Translations under genes and position numbers: made by a program
Notes under the pieces: generated by a model
Told to the model about the DNA's origin: nothing
The model's input: only the letters and a program-made list of their open reading frames with translations
The model's database searches: none
In this document: piece after piece, positions 1-8,364 of the stretch
Layout: each line of letters starts with the position of its first letter
How positions within the stretch are numbered: the stretch's first letter is position 1
Assembly (NCBI GenBank): GCA_964611335.1
Contig: CAZSXR010000004.1
Span: 137,095 to 201,094 of the forward strand
Direction of reading: 5' to 3'
DNA from: BOG-1112 sp964611335
Lineage (GTDB): Bacteria > Bdellovibrionota_B > Oligoflexia > Oligoflexales > Bog-1112
DNA: 64,000 nucleotides

Positions 1-1
1 T

Positions 2-211
2 TACATATTTCCTGCTTTTAGAGGGGAGATTTCCATTAAAAATTATTACTCTTATAATGTTGGAAATTTTTTCAATCTATCTGATGGATGGAGTATACTT
101 CCACTTTTCCTTTTCCAGTTGGGCTCTTTATTATATGTTTGGTTGCGATTCAGAAGACAAGAAAACATGGCAGAACAAGAACTTCTCAAAGTTGAGAAAC
201 CCATAAATTAA
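2..211 (+). CDS. C-terminal end of a membrane protein, possibly lipoprotein signal peptidase (partial)
   Basis: The window opens inside a gene whose last 69 codons are visible, ending at TAA 209-211. The fragment holds a motif FFNLSD followed by one hydrophobic segment (about residues 37-53) and a basic, charged tail. In signal peptidase II (LspA) a catalytic aspartate sits in a FNxAD motif just before the last membrane helix, so the fragment fits that family, but the match is short and the rest of the gene lies outside. The 3' end overlaps the convergent gene on the minus strand by 26 bp. It could be another polytopic membrane protein. Confidence 0.4.
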   Translation, partial: YIFPAFRGEISIKNYYSYNVGNFFNLSDGWSILPLFLFQLGSLLYVWLRFRRQENMAEQELLKVEKPIN

Positions 212-1643
212 TCTCATCTAATTTTCTTTTGCGAGCTTCGAAAAAATTCTGAGTGTAAAAAACGATTTGAGCATCATTGATCGACCATAGTCTTTTACGA
301 AACTGAGGCTCATCAATGCTTTCCCCATTTTTAGTGTTCCAATCATAAAGATTATAAGCAAAAGCACCTAAGACTTGAGTATAAATAGACCATAAAAGAG
401 CGAGGGACAGAATCCATTTTCTCACATTATTTTTCATCATTATAGGAACTGTTAAAACAGATAAAATTGCTAAGAAAGGCATAGTATCCACTATAGGTCT
501 ATAGCTGTAACAAAGACCTCCCCACCAATCAAACCACTTGGATGCTGTGACTAGAAGAATAAGAAAACTCAAAGCTACCGCTTTCAAGAAATACTGCTCT
601 TTAAGAAAAAGCACTTTGAACAACGCCCACAATCCAAAAATAGCCACGGGAGAAAAAATCAAAAGCCCACGAGAAGGACTAAAAAGTAATCCTGAAAGAC
701 CTGTCCATATAGGTGTTTGCCATGTATCTGAGACACCAGTTTTCCACTCAGCCACAGTTTTTCCAACAGAGAGCTGCCCGAAAGAAAAAGGAGAATCAAA
801 GTAATAAGCGTTGTAAGACAGCAACAGGATCAAAGGTAAACTGAGACCTAATAAATAATATAAAGCGCATCTTCTTTTTTTTAAAAGAACATAGAGACCG
901 AAGACAGGAATCAGCGCAAGGCTTGTTGGTCGAGCAAGTGCTGCAAGACCTAAGGCATATCCTCCAAAAAGCGCATATCTTTCTTTATAAACCTCTGATT
1001 CCCTTTCTAGAAAAGAAAGAGCATAGAGACCCAAACATAAACATAAGGTATTAGGACCATGCTGCCATAAGGTTTGACTGCTAATACTCCATAGGGAAGT
1101 CCCTAAACCCATTCCCAATGCAATAAGAAAAGCAGAACTTTGTGAAACAAAACTCAGGCATATCAAAAATATGAGAAGAACAGAAACCGCTATAAAAAAC
1201 GAGTTGATAAGCTTGGAACCATACCAAATCCACCAAGGACGCGATTCCAAATCAGGGATAAGAACATTTAACATTGCAAAAAAAGGAGCAGAAATAAGAC
1301 CCGCTCCAAGACCAAAAGTACTTACATAAATATGAGGCAAGCGAGTTGAAATCATAAAATAAGGAACCCCGCTAACATCTTCGTCAGCGTTTCTTTCATT
1401 CCAAAGAATACGTTCTTTCAACCCAAATGAATCTTCTTCATGAATCCGCACGTAAGGTTTTTTATTCCAATCAAAAAGATAAGGTTTTTCATATGGACTA
1501 AAATGCAATCGCCAATCTTTAAAGAAATTGACTCCCATAATCGCATTAGGTTTTGCATCAAAACCCGGTAAGAAATCTCCGTTACAAAGATACGCAGCTA
1601 AACAAAACAGGAAAAGAAAAAAACCAAGAACATGATTTTTCAT
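186..1643 (-). CDS. multi-pass membrane protein, GT-C glycosyltransferase-like
   Basis: A 485-residue polytopic inner-membrane protein with roughly ten hydrophobic segments. An N-terminal helix is followed by a loop with acidic residues (GFDAKPN, near residue 27) and a long periplasmic-looking segment before the next helices. A GLAALARPTSLALIP stretch near residue 235 recalls the family 39/PMT-like lipid-linked sugar transferases, where an early acidic loop and many helices are the rule. I infer a glycosyltransferase of GT-C fold acting on a polyprenyl-linked sugar; donor and acceptor cannot be told. The stop overlaps the convergent upstream partial gene. It lies just downstream of the secreted protein at 1662-2267 (18 bp gap), so the two may be co-transcribed. 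Confidence 0.55.
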   Translation of the reverse strand: MKNHVLGFFLFLFCLAAYLCNGDFLPGFDAKPNAIMGVNFFKDWRLHFSPYEKPYLFDWNKKPYVRIHEEDSFGLKERILWNERNADEDVSGVPYFMISTRLPHIYVSTFGLGAGLISAPFFAMLNVLIPDLESRPWWIWYGSKLINSFFIAVSVLLIFLICLSFVSQSSAFLIALGMGLGTSLWSISSQTLWQHGPNTLCLCLGLYALSFLERESEVYKERYALFGGYALGLAALARPTSLALIPVFGLYVLLKKRRCALYYLLGLSLPLILLLSYNAYYFDSPFSFGQLSVGKTVAEWKTGVSDTWQTPIWTGLSGLLFSPSRGLLIFSPVAIFGLWALFKVLFLKEQYFLKAVALSFLILLVTASKWFDWWGGLCYSYRPIVDTMPFLAILSVLTVPIMMKNNVRKWILSLALLWSIYTQVLGAFAYNLYDWNTKNGESIDEPQFRKRLWSINDAQIVFYTQNFFEARKRKLDEINLWVSQL

Positions 1644-1661
1644 TTTCTTCCTAAGAAAGGT

Positions 1662-2267
1662 CTAAAAAAGTTGCTGACTATACACATCCGCTAAACAAGG
1701 CATATCGTAAGCGGTAAATTTCATTGTTCTCTTTACCCAAGAATATTCTACATGAACTACGCCCTCTTTTCCAAAATGAAAAATAATACTAGAACCCAAT
1801 CTGTCAACTTTTGTGATTCGATCCGAAGCTATTTTTGACTGTATCAACATAACAACCAAAGCTAGAGGTGGATAGACAGGAATTTCACCAACCGCTGAAC
1901 CAGCGAATTGTTGAGTCTCTTGAGCACGAACAAGCCCCTTATACCAAGGGCTACCTTCTTCCACGACTCCCTTCATTTTCAAAGATACACCTTCAGGCTC
2001 TTTGTGATTCCGAAGAGCCTCCCTATTGTATTCAACTGCTGCCTCGTAAGCTTCCATATATTCGTTTGTAAGCTTATAAAGTCGGCTAATAAGTGCAACA
2101 TCGTTTTCTGAGAAAAGTTTTGAAAGTCTTTCCTCTATACCATTTAAAATCCCACAGTTTTCCCGAGATTTATCTCCTTGTTCTGTATCCAATGTTTTTT
2201 GAGCCTGAGCAGTGAAAGTAAAATTCAGTGTAGTCGACAAAATAAGTCCGCTAACCAACAAACGCAT
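1662..2267 (-). CDS. secreted protein of unknown function
   Basis: A 201-residue protein with a clear signal peptide (hydrophobic core after MRLL, probable cleavage after TAQAQ near residue 23). The mature part is mostly helical with a few hydrophobic stretches (PPLALVVMLIQ near residue 135) and two cysteines (CGIL and PCLAD). I do not recognise a family. The start is an ATG preceded by AAAAAGGAGC; this ribosome binding site lies in one arm of an inverted repeat at 2270-2313. Likely periplasmic or outer-membrane associated. No neighbour gives a functional clue. Confidence 0.6.
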   Translation of the reverse strand: MRLLVSGLILSTTLNFTFTAQAQKTLDTEQGDKSRENCGILNGIEERLSKLFSENDVALISRLYKLTNEYMEAYEAAVEYNREALRNHKEPEGVSLKMKGVVEEGSPWYKGLVRAQETQQFAGSAVGEIPVYPPLALVVMLIQSKIASDRITKVDRLGSSIIFHFGKEGVVHVEYSWVKRTMKFTAYDMPCLADVYSQQLF

Positions 2268-2269
2268 AA

Positions 2270-2313
2270 AAGCTCCTTTTTCATGTTGTGTTTGTCATAA
2301 CATGAAGAAGCTT
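2270..2313 (-). promoter_or_regulatory. inverted repeat covering the ribosome binding site of the secreted-protein gene
   Basis: TCATGTT (2281-2287) and AACATGA (2299-2305) form a perfect 7-bp stem around an 11-nt loop, extended after a bulge by AAGCT (2270-2274) with AGCTT (2309-2313). Read on the minus strand, the 3' arm contains the AGGAG of the gene starting at 2267. It lies directly after the divergence from argR (stop at 2355), so it could act as an argR terminator of weak type, as a translational control hairpin, or both. Confidence 0.35.
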
Positions 2314-2354
2314 TCTAAGAAAACTGCGTCTATTTTACACGGCAAAATTCTAAA

Positions 2355-2804
2355 CTAATCAGGAGTAAAAAGACTTTTTATCTCTTTAAATAACTTACGG
2401 ATATTTTGTATAGATTTAGGCACTACAAAAATGGTGTCATCACCAGCTATAGTACCTAAAACTTCTGAACTTGCCTGTTTATAATCTAAAATACGAGCAA
2501 GCATGGAAGCAGAACCTGGGCTTGTATAAATGACAACGGTGGTTTCATTCGCAACAATATCGATAACCAGAGATCTGAGATCGGGAGTAATAGTTGGAGG
2601 AGCAGGAACTCGCGGGAGGGAATAGACGCTCTCTCCTCTTTCATTTTCAACTTTAATGGCTTTAATTTTTCTCAGAAGTCTCGAAACTGTAGACTGATTG
2701 ACTTTAAATCCTCTGGCTGCCAACGCCTCACATAATTCTTCCTGAGTTCCTGTTTGACCTTCAATAAGAAGTTGTTTCAAGGTCTCTGCTAAAGATGCTG
2801 TCAT
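2355..2804 (-). CDS. argR: arginine repressor family regulator ArgR
   Basis: A 149-residue protein of the size and layout of ArgR/AhrC: N-terminal winged helix-turn-helix (about residues 1-70, with VNQSTVSRLLRKI as recognition segment) and C-terminal oligomerisation/arginine-binding domain (about 80-149) containing the family motif GTIAGDDTIFV, whose aspartates bind arginine. The family binds operator DNA as hexamers when arginine is present and controls arginine synthesis or catabolism. The start overlaps the stop of the upstream M48 protease gene by 4 bp, so it is the last gene of the aminotransferase-rmuC-protease-argR operon. No arginine biosynthesis genes are in the window; the aminotransferase heading the operon is a possible target. 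Confidence 0.88.
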   Translation of the reverse strand: MTASLAETLKQLLIEGQTGTQEELCEALAARGFKVNQSTVSRLLRKIKAIKVENERGESVYSLPRVPAPPTITPDLRSLVIDIVANETTVVIYTSPGSASMLARILDYKQASSEVLGTIAGDDTIFVVPKSIQNIRKLFKEIKSLFTPD

Positions 2805-4063
2805 ATAGACTCCGTTCTTTTTAAAGCTGCAAGCCTTTGCAGGAGAGGAGGGTGGCTATAATAGAAAAATGAAAACTTCGGATCTGTTAAAGGCATACTT
2901 TGATTTTTCTTTTGTAATTTTACTAGGGCATTCGAAAGTTCTTCATAAGATGTAATATGTTTTTTTGCGAAAGCATCTGCCGCGAATTCATTTTTCTGTG
3001 AAAGAAATGCTTGCAAAGGACTAAATACAAATCCCACGATTCCATACCACATACTGAAAACTAAAATAGCAGCATAGTCCGATACTCCAGCAAACCCGAA
3101 AGCATGATAAAAAACTTCCAAAGGTTTGCATAAACTCAAAGCAAAAAACATAAGACCCATTAGAATCATAGATCGTATCAAGGCTATTCGTACATGATGC
3201 AACTTGAAATGACCTAACTCATGAGCAAGAACCGCAACAATCTCATTTGTAGACAAAGATTCCAAAAGAGTATCGAAAAGTACTATGCGTTTTTCTCCAA
3301 AAATACCCGTAAAATACGCATTTCCATGAGAAGAACGAGTGGAAGCATCCATAATATATATCCCACTTGTTCGGAAATTAATTTTTTTTGCCAATTCGTA
3401 GATCTTATCTTTGAGTTCTCCTTCGGGAAGGGGTGAAAACTTATTAAAAATAGGAGCAAGCAAAGTGGGATATAACCAGGATACTAAAATACCAAAGCTT
3501 GCAGTTGCTGCCCAAGCGAAAAGCCACCAATAAGGTCCTGTACTCATTGCCCACAGAATCAAGGATAGAAAAGCACCTCCCAGAATCATGCTCAGCAAGA
3601 CCATCTTAACGCGATCTCCCCAAAATCCTTTCGGAGTCTGTCGGTTGAATCCATGCTTTTCTTCAATTTTGAATGTTTGGTAAAAATCAAAGGGAATAGA
3701 ATACAACGTATTCAATACACCCATCACAGCCCAGAACATTAATCCTGTCCAAAGTTCTCCACCCCCTCGAGTAGAAACAAATTCTTTTGCAAAATTTTCA
3801 ACAATTGTAAATCCACCAAAACATAAGAAACTTAAGAAGACAAAAACGTGACACCATCCAGTGTATTTGTTAAACGCATGTTTATCTTCGGTATAAGATA
3901 GAATTTTTACAAATTCTTCGTCTGAGATTCTTAAAATTTTCTTTGCATTTTCTTGTTTTTCAGGATCAAGATAATAAGCTCTATTTCTAGCGCTTAACCA
4001 TGTTTCCAATAGATCTCTTGTAAGTTTTAACAATATAAAAAGAATAAGCAGTTGTTGTGCCAT
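2801..4063 (-). CDS. M48 family metalloprotease, CAAX prenyl protease 1 (Ste24)-like
   Basis: Integral-membrane zinc protease of about 420 residues. An N-terminal multi-helix CAAX-protease region (to about residue 200) is followed by the peptidase M48 domain with the zinc motif LAHELGHFKLHH (near residue 284) and the third ligand region NEFAADAFA (near residue 360). Helices flank the active site as in Ste24. In bacteria such enzymes cut membrane or misfolded proteins; the substrate here is unknown. Of the two in-frame starts (GTG 4069, ATG 4063) the ATG is chosen because AAGGAG lies 5 nt before it; that ribosome binding site overlaps the rmuC stop codon, so the two genes are tightly coupled. 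Confidence 0.85.
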   Translation of the reverse strand: MAQQLLILFILLKLTRDLLETWLSARNRAYYLDPEKQENAKKILRISDEEFVKILSYTEDKHAFNKYTGWCHVFVFLSFLCFGGFTIVENFAKEFVSTRGGGELWTGLMFWAVMGVLNTLYSIPFDFYQTFKIEEKHGFNRQTPKGFWGDRVKMVLLSMILGGAFLSLILWAMSTGPYWWLFAWAATASFGILVSWLYPTLLAPIFNKFSPLPEGELKDKIYELAKKINFRTSGIYIMDASTRSSHGNAYFTGIFGEKRIVLFDTLLESLSTNEIVAVLAHELGHFKLHHVRIALIRSMILMGLMFFALSLCKPLEVFYHAFGFAGVSDYAAILVFSMWYGIVGFVFSPLQAFLSQKNEFAADAFAKKHITSYEELSNALVKLQKKNQSMPLTDPKFSFFYYSHPPLLQRLAALKRTESI

Positions 4064-4072
4064 ATGCACTCC

Positions 4073-5260
4073 TTAGTGTACTTCAGCGCCTTGCTGAATG
4101 CGTTCGAGTTTTTCTAATTGCCTATCAAGAAGACGAGTTCTTGTATTTGCTAAACTTTCATACTCACTTTGCAATTCGTTGATTTTCTTCCCGACAACTT
4201 GAAACTTCTGAATATACATATCCCACTGTTTTCGAAAGCCTGTTATTTGTTCTAGGATTTCCTGTGAAGTTTTTTCCACACTAAAATGATCTATAGCTTT
4301 TCTCACAACTGCAAGCACAGCAAAAAGCGTCATTGGCGAACATGTGATCACTTTATGTTTCAACGCAGCATCCACAAAAGTAGGCTCCTCCTGAATAATA
4401 AAGGAAAAAACTTGCTCGTGAGGAATCAATAAAATTACACAATCCACAGACTCAGGCAATTCATAATAAGCCCTATCTGCAAGCTCTTTGTAACAAGCTT
4501 TCACATCCGAAATAAAACTCTTGCAGAAACGTTCTTTCTCAATTTTGTCTGTAGCTTGAATCATCTTCGTATAATTCTGAATAGGGAATTTAACATCCAT
4601 ATTCAAAATCAACCCCTTTGGCAAAAGAAAAGTAAAATCGGGTCTACTCCCATTTGAAAGAGCTTTTTGTTTAATGTAGTTGATGTTTTCTATAAACCCC
4701 GCAATACGCAAAATATCGTCAGCAATCCTCTCACCCAGTTGCCCCCTTGCCTGTGAATTCGCTAAAATAGCTTTCAAACTGGAAGTCGTTTCAAGCAAAT
4801 CCGCAGTCTGAACATTCGCAGTAGAAATAAGAGATGAAATCTTTGTCATCTGTATGCTTTTTTCACGCTCGGAACTGTTTAACAATTCTGAAACTTTGTG
4901 AAGTTGAGAGCTCATAATCTCAAATTGACGTTTTAAGTCTTCTTTGTTGTCTTTAAGACTGTGCGTGATGAGTTCACGATCACTATTCAATTGATGGCTT
5001 GCTATTTTCAACATCGAATCAGTAGATTTAGAAAGAGAATCAACGGATGATTCATGCAATTTTGAAGAAAGCTGTATGGAAAAATTCTCCAACAAAGCTC
5101 GATGTTGTAACTCACTCTCTTTCAGGGTCTGTTTAAGGACTCCTTGATTCTTTCGATTTAAAAGAGTTTGAAGAAGAAAAGTCAGCAATGAGCCCAACAC
5201 AAATCCACTTATAAAATACAACGAAGAAAATTCAGGGAAGCTATCGGGAAAGAAATTCAT
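4073..5260 (-). CDS. rmuC: RmuC family DNA recombination protein
   Basis: A 395-residue protein with an N-terminal membrane anchor (about residues 14-32), a long coiled-coil region (about 40-190) and the conserved RmuC core (about 185-330), seen in GQLGERIADDIL and later LNMDVKFPIQNY, which hold residues of a PD-(D/E)XK-like nuclease fold. RmuC limits inversion between short inverted repeats in E. coli; its biochemical activity is predicted only. The start overlaps the 3' end of the aminotransferase gene by 20 bp, and the stop is shared with the ribosome binding site of the protease gene. Confidence 0.85.
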   Translation of the reverse strand: MNFFPDSFPEFSSLYFISGFVLGSLLTFLLQTLLNRKNQGVLKQTLKESELQHRALLENFSIQLSSKLHESSVDSLSKSTDSMLKIASHQLNSDRELITHSLKDNKEDLKRQFEIMSSQLHKVSELLNSSEREKSIQMTKISSLISTANVQTADLLETTSSLKAILANSQARGQLGERIADDILRIAGFIENINYIKQKALSNGSRPDFTFLLPKGLILNMDVKFPIQNYTKMIQATDKIEKERFCKSFISDVKACYKELADRAYYELPESVDCVILLIPHEQVFSFIIQEEPTFVDAALKHKVITCSPMTLFAVLAVVRKAIDHFSVEKTSQEILEQITGFRKQWDMYIQKFQVVGKKINELQSEYESLANTRTRLLDRQLEKLERIQQGAEVH

Positions 5261-6725
5261 TCAACGCCTTTTTCAAAAGTCTCATCACAAAATCAACTTC
5301 GAGTTTTGTGATGTTAAAGACAGGGGTAAATCGAAGAGCATTTTTACCACCATGTATTACACCGAGACCCCTTCTTCTCAAATACCTTTCTAAACCATTC
5401 ATCCCGAGAACCTGACAGCGCTTTGGATCAAAGCCAATAGAAAAAAGAAGCCCAGATCCCTGAACACTGGTCACAAGATCTCGATGCTGTTCTGCAAGTG
5501 TTTGCAATTCATTCAAAAAATATCGACCTTGCCTGTGAATATTCTCGCGAATATTGGGTGTCATACTTTTAAGAACTTCAGACGCCACATCCAATGCACG
5601 AGGGTTTGCCGTCATGGTGTTGCCGTATATTCCATACTTGTAAAGACGTGCCGCTTTTTCTCCCAGCGCTAGAACAGAAAGTGGAAATTGACCGCCATTC
5701 AATGCTTTAGAATAAGCCTCCATATCAGGAAACGCAAAACTCTCAAAACCAGGATAATCCACAATACTCAGACACCCATTTCCACGAAATCCCGACTGAA
5801 TAGAATCAACTATGAGTAAAGAACTATGTTTTTTTGTAAGTTCACGAGCGAGTTTATAATATTCTGGACTTACAGATTTCCCAGGATTTCCTTCACCCAT
5901 TACAGGTTCGAGGAACATTGCCTGAATATAAATTCCTTCACGATCGGCCCACGAAAATGCACTCTCTAATTCGTTTAAGTTATGAGCTTCGACTGTCAGC
6001 AAATTACGTCGATCTCTAAACGAGGCAAGAGTCTCTTGATAGACTTTCATACTAGAGTCTGAGGCCTGAGCGGAGGGATCCGTTCTTCCGTGAAAACTTC
6101 CCTTCATACTTAGAAACATTATTTTCTTTCCAACATGAGTTCCCCCTGCATCCGTCATCATCTTTGCATAAACATCTGCAATACGACATGCGACGGTCAC
6201 AGCCTCCGAGCCAGAATTGATACAAAGAAATTTATGATAACGTTGACCATCCGTTCTGTGATGACCAATTTCTTCGTGCATAGCTCTTGTAAATTTCCAC
6301 TGACTGAGATTTGCAGTCATAATATTCGCCATCACTTGAGGTTTTCCAAGTGCATCGAGTACAGAATCAGGATTATGACCAAATCCTAACATTCCATATC
6401 CACCTGTATCGTAGACAACCGCACCACATGTTGTAACAATCCAAGGCCCTTTTGCAGCGAGTGCAACATAGGGATTTACATTGGGTTCTTCATAGAAGTT
6501 TAAAAAATCTCTTTGAATCTCTTCAATTTGTTCCGCTTCATCATGTCGAAGTATATTCGGATACTGCTTTTTCAAATGCTCATATTGCAGAAGAGCATCA
6601 TCAATCAATTTTCCAAGGCGCGGATCTTTTTCAAGAAAGAATTCCAGTTCCTTGTCTTCAATTCCTTCTGTCTCAATAACTTTGTGATCCGAACGAAGAA
6701 CTTTCAATTTCTTTAAAGCATCCAT
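5241..6725 (-). CDS. class III PLP-dependent aminotransferase
   Basis: A fold-type I class III aminotransferase (494 residues from the chosen start). It has the cofactor pocket INSGSEAVTVACR, a PLP-contacting aspartate in VDSIQSGFRGNG, and the probable Schiff-base lysine in YSKALNGGQFPL. Family members move the omega-amino group of lysine, ornithine, GABA or similar donors to 2-oxo acids; the substrate here is not decided. The usual DEVQTG is DSIQSG, so it is a divergent member, with an N-terminal extension of about 100 residues before the core. The ATG at 6725 is chosen over GTG 6779 because GAGGG lies just before it. First gene of an operon ending in argR, which suggests basic amino-acid metabolism. 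Confidence 0.75.
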   Translation of the reverse strand: MDALKKLKVLRSDHKVIETEGIEDKELEFFLEKDPRLGKLIDDALLQYEHLKKQYPNILRHDEAEQIEEIQRDFLNFYEEPNVNPYVALAAKGPWIVTTCGAVVYDTGGYGMLGFGHNPDSVLDALGKPQVMANIMTANLSQWKFTRAMHEEIGHHRTDGQRYHKFLCINSGSEAVTVACRIADVYAKMMTDAGGTHVGKKIMFLSMKGSFHGRTDPSAQASDSSMKVYQETLASFRDRRNLLTVEAHNLNELESAFSWADREGIYIQAMFLEPVMGEGNPGKSVSPEYYKLARELTKKHSSLLIVDSIQSGFRGNGCLSIVDYPGFESFAFPDMEAYSKALNGGQFPLSVLALGEKAARLYKYGIYGNTMTANPRALDVASEVLKSMTPNIRENIHRQGRYFLNELQTLAEQHRDLVTSVQGSGLLFSIGFDPKRCQVLGMNGLERYLRRRGLGVIHGGKNALRFTPVFNITKLEVDFVMRLLKKALNEFLSR

Positions 6726-6807
6726 ACGACCCTCTTTTTCAACAAATTGTGTTCCGTAGAACAACATTTTAAAAGACACCGTCTTCTTTGAATCTGATTA
6801 CATTTGA

Positions 6808-7377
6808 CTAGATTTGCCAAAATAGTCCGAGTTCAAACATAGCTTTTTTCAAACCAAAATAGAAAACCTCCTCCCAAACGAGAGGTTCATTACTAAACTC
6901 CCAAGTCTCTCTCGCAGTAATTCCAAAATTACCAGCCAACAAAAAATCCATCCCTACAATCCCATGAGAAAACAAATTTTGCTCATCTCTAGGCAAGACC
7001 CCAAAACCAGCATCAAGCCCCATAACGGGTTGTAAAAAAAATCTCTCCCAAGTGAGAAGTACAGTTCCTTTTAAAGCAAGAAGTCTGTCATGTTTCCAAC
7101 CATTAGTATAACTTGCTCCCCAATAAGATTTCATAAGAGGATTAATCTTCTTATAAAAATACGCTCCAACAGAAAGAGAATTCAAAGTGCCTATAAATTC
7201 CCCACGAAAAATAAAAGGATTTTCTTCAGCATCATTCCAAAAAGACTCGTTTCCAAAGAGTATTCTCTGAACATCCCTCCGATCTAAAATATCTCCATCT
7301 TCCGAATCTGCAAAGACAGGAACAGGAACAAACATTACAATAAAGATGACATATTTAAGTCTTTTAAACACCTTCAT
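6808..7377 (-). CDS. secreted, probably outer-membrane beta-barrel protein of unknown function
   Basis: 189 residues with a signal peptide (cleavage probably after PVFA, near residue 23). The mature part is rich in aromatic and glycine residues in alternating stretches (SVGAYFYKKINP, GLDAGFGVLP, VFYFGLKKAMFELGLFW) and ends in a hydrophobic strand, as small outer-membrane barrels do. No family recognised. It overlaps the 3' end of the CAP-domain gene by 14 bp and is likely translated from the same message. Confidence 0.55.
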   Translation of the reverse strand: MKVFKRLKYVIFIVMFVPVPVFADSEDGDILDRRDVQRILFGNESFWNDAEENPFIFRGEFIGTLNSLSVGAYFYKKINPLMKSYWGASYTNGWKHDRLLALKGTVLLTWERFFLQPVMGLDAGFGVLPRDEQNLFSHGIVGMDFLLAGNFGITARETWEFSNEPLVWEEVFYFGLKKAMFELGLFWQI

Positions 7378-8329
7378 TCCCCTTTTTCTCTGCGAAAACC
7401 CAGACTAAAAACCATGTTTGATCTTTAAAACTCAAGTACGTTCCCACCGAGGTGGAAACTTGACTAAGAAGTAAATCGCGATGTCGCGGAGAATTCCATA
7501 GCAACCATGCAAGTTCGTGCAAAGATCTACCTTGTACGCGATTTTCACCTACAAGTCGCAATTCGGAATGAAGCGCAAGTTTTTGCATCCTGACTTTCAT
7601 AGATTTTTCATGTTCTATAGATCCCTTTACACCAAAATTTTGAGCAACTTCTCTAAGAACAGAATTATTAAAATCAACAGAGGAACGACCCTCTCTCTTT
7701 CGTATCATATTCAACCAGCCCTGCATGCGTTCTTTAGAATTATCCTCTGTTTTTTGAAACTGAAACTCAGGGACTTTATCCTCAGCCCCTTTTCCAACTG
7801 GAATAAGAAACCAGGTTTCAAAGCCCCATAAAACATGCTCTTTTGGTAGACACGACAAAGAAAAAACCCCATTTCCTAGAGGAAGCTTCAGTTTTTTGCG
7901 AAACATGAGTTTCTGAGAAAGCCCATGTAAGGAATCTATATATCGCAAGTCGATTTCAGAACATAAATCTTGAATGGAACGCGGAACAGTAACGTTACTG
8001 TCTTTGATTTCAAGTGAACTAGGAGAGCGAGTGACAAACAAAATTGTGTTTTCATCCTCGCACGAAACAAAAGCATGTCCATAAAATCCATCGTGCGACT
8101 TCTTATCAAGAAGTTTATTCAGATAGTCTTTTCTTAGAACCTTTTTGGGAAATTTATAAACAAGAGACTGGCTATCAAAAATTTCGTGCTTCAAAAGATC
8201 AGAGCTGTTTGAAAGATTTTGATTTGAACAAAAAAAAGAAATCTTTTTTTGAAGATCGGGACGAAAACTCCGTAGACCTTCTTTAGCGAAAGAAGGTTGA
8301 CACAACAGGATAAGAGAAGACCCTGTCAA
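7364..8329 (-). CDS. CAP/SCP-domain exported protein, start uncertain (possible Tat signal)
   Basis: The C-terminal 120 residues carry a CAP (SCP/cysteine-rich secretory) domain: GENRVQGRSLHELAWLLW then NSPRHRDLLL and a VGTYLSF strand, matching the family's GEN..., W..S..H...L and G.... blocks. About 190 preceding residues are unrecognised. The first usual start is TTG at 8329. The same frame is open for 21 more codons to 8392, and these encode a twin-arginine-like segment (TRRQAVNFLTG) followed by a hydrophobic core ending PSFA. No ATG, GTG or TTG occurs in that extension; only ATT 8390-8392 could serve. The extension overlaps the acyl-CoA dehydrogenase stop. Probably exported. Confidence 0.6.
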   Translation of the reverse strand: MTGSSLILLCQPSFAKEGLRSFRPDLQKKISFFCSNQNLSNSSDLLKHEIFDSQSLVYKFPKKVLRKDYLNKLLDKKSHDGFYGHAFVSCEDENTILFVTRSPSSLEIKDSNVTVPRSIQDLCSEIDLRYIDSLHGLSQKLMFRKKLKLPLGNGVFSLSCLPKEHVLWGFETWFLIPVGKGAEDKVPEFQFQKTEDNSKERMQGWLNMIRKREGRSSVDFNNSVLREVAQNFGVKGSIEHEKSMKVRMQKLALHSELRLVGENRVQGRSLHELAWLLWNSPRHRDLLLSQVSTSVGTYLSFKDQTWFLVWVFAEKKGNEGV

Positions 8330-8364
8330 AAAATTGACAGCTTGCCTTCGCGTAAAACAACCCT

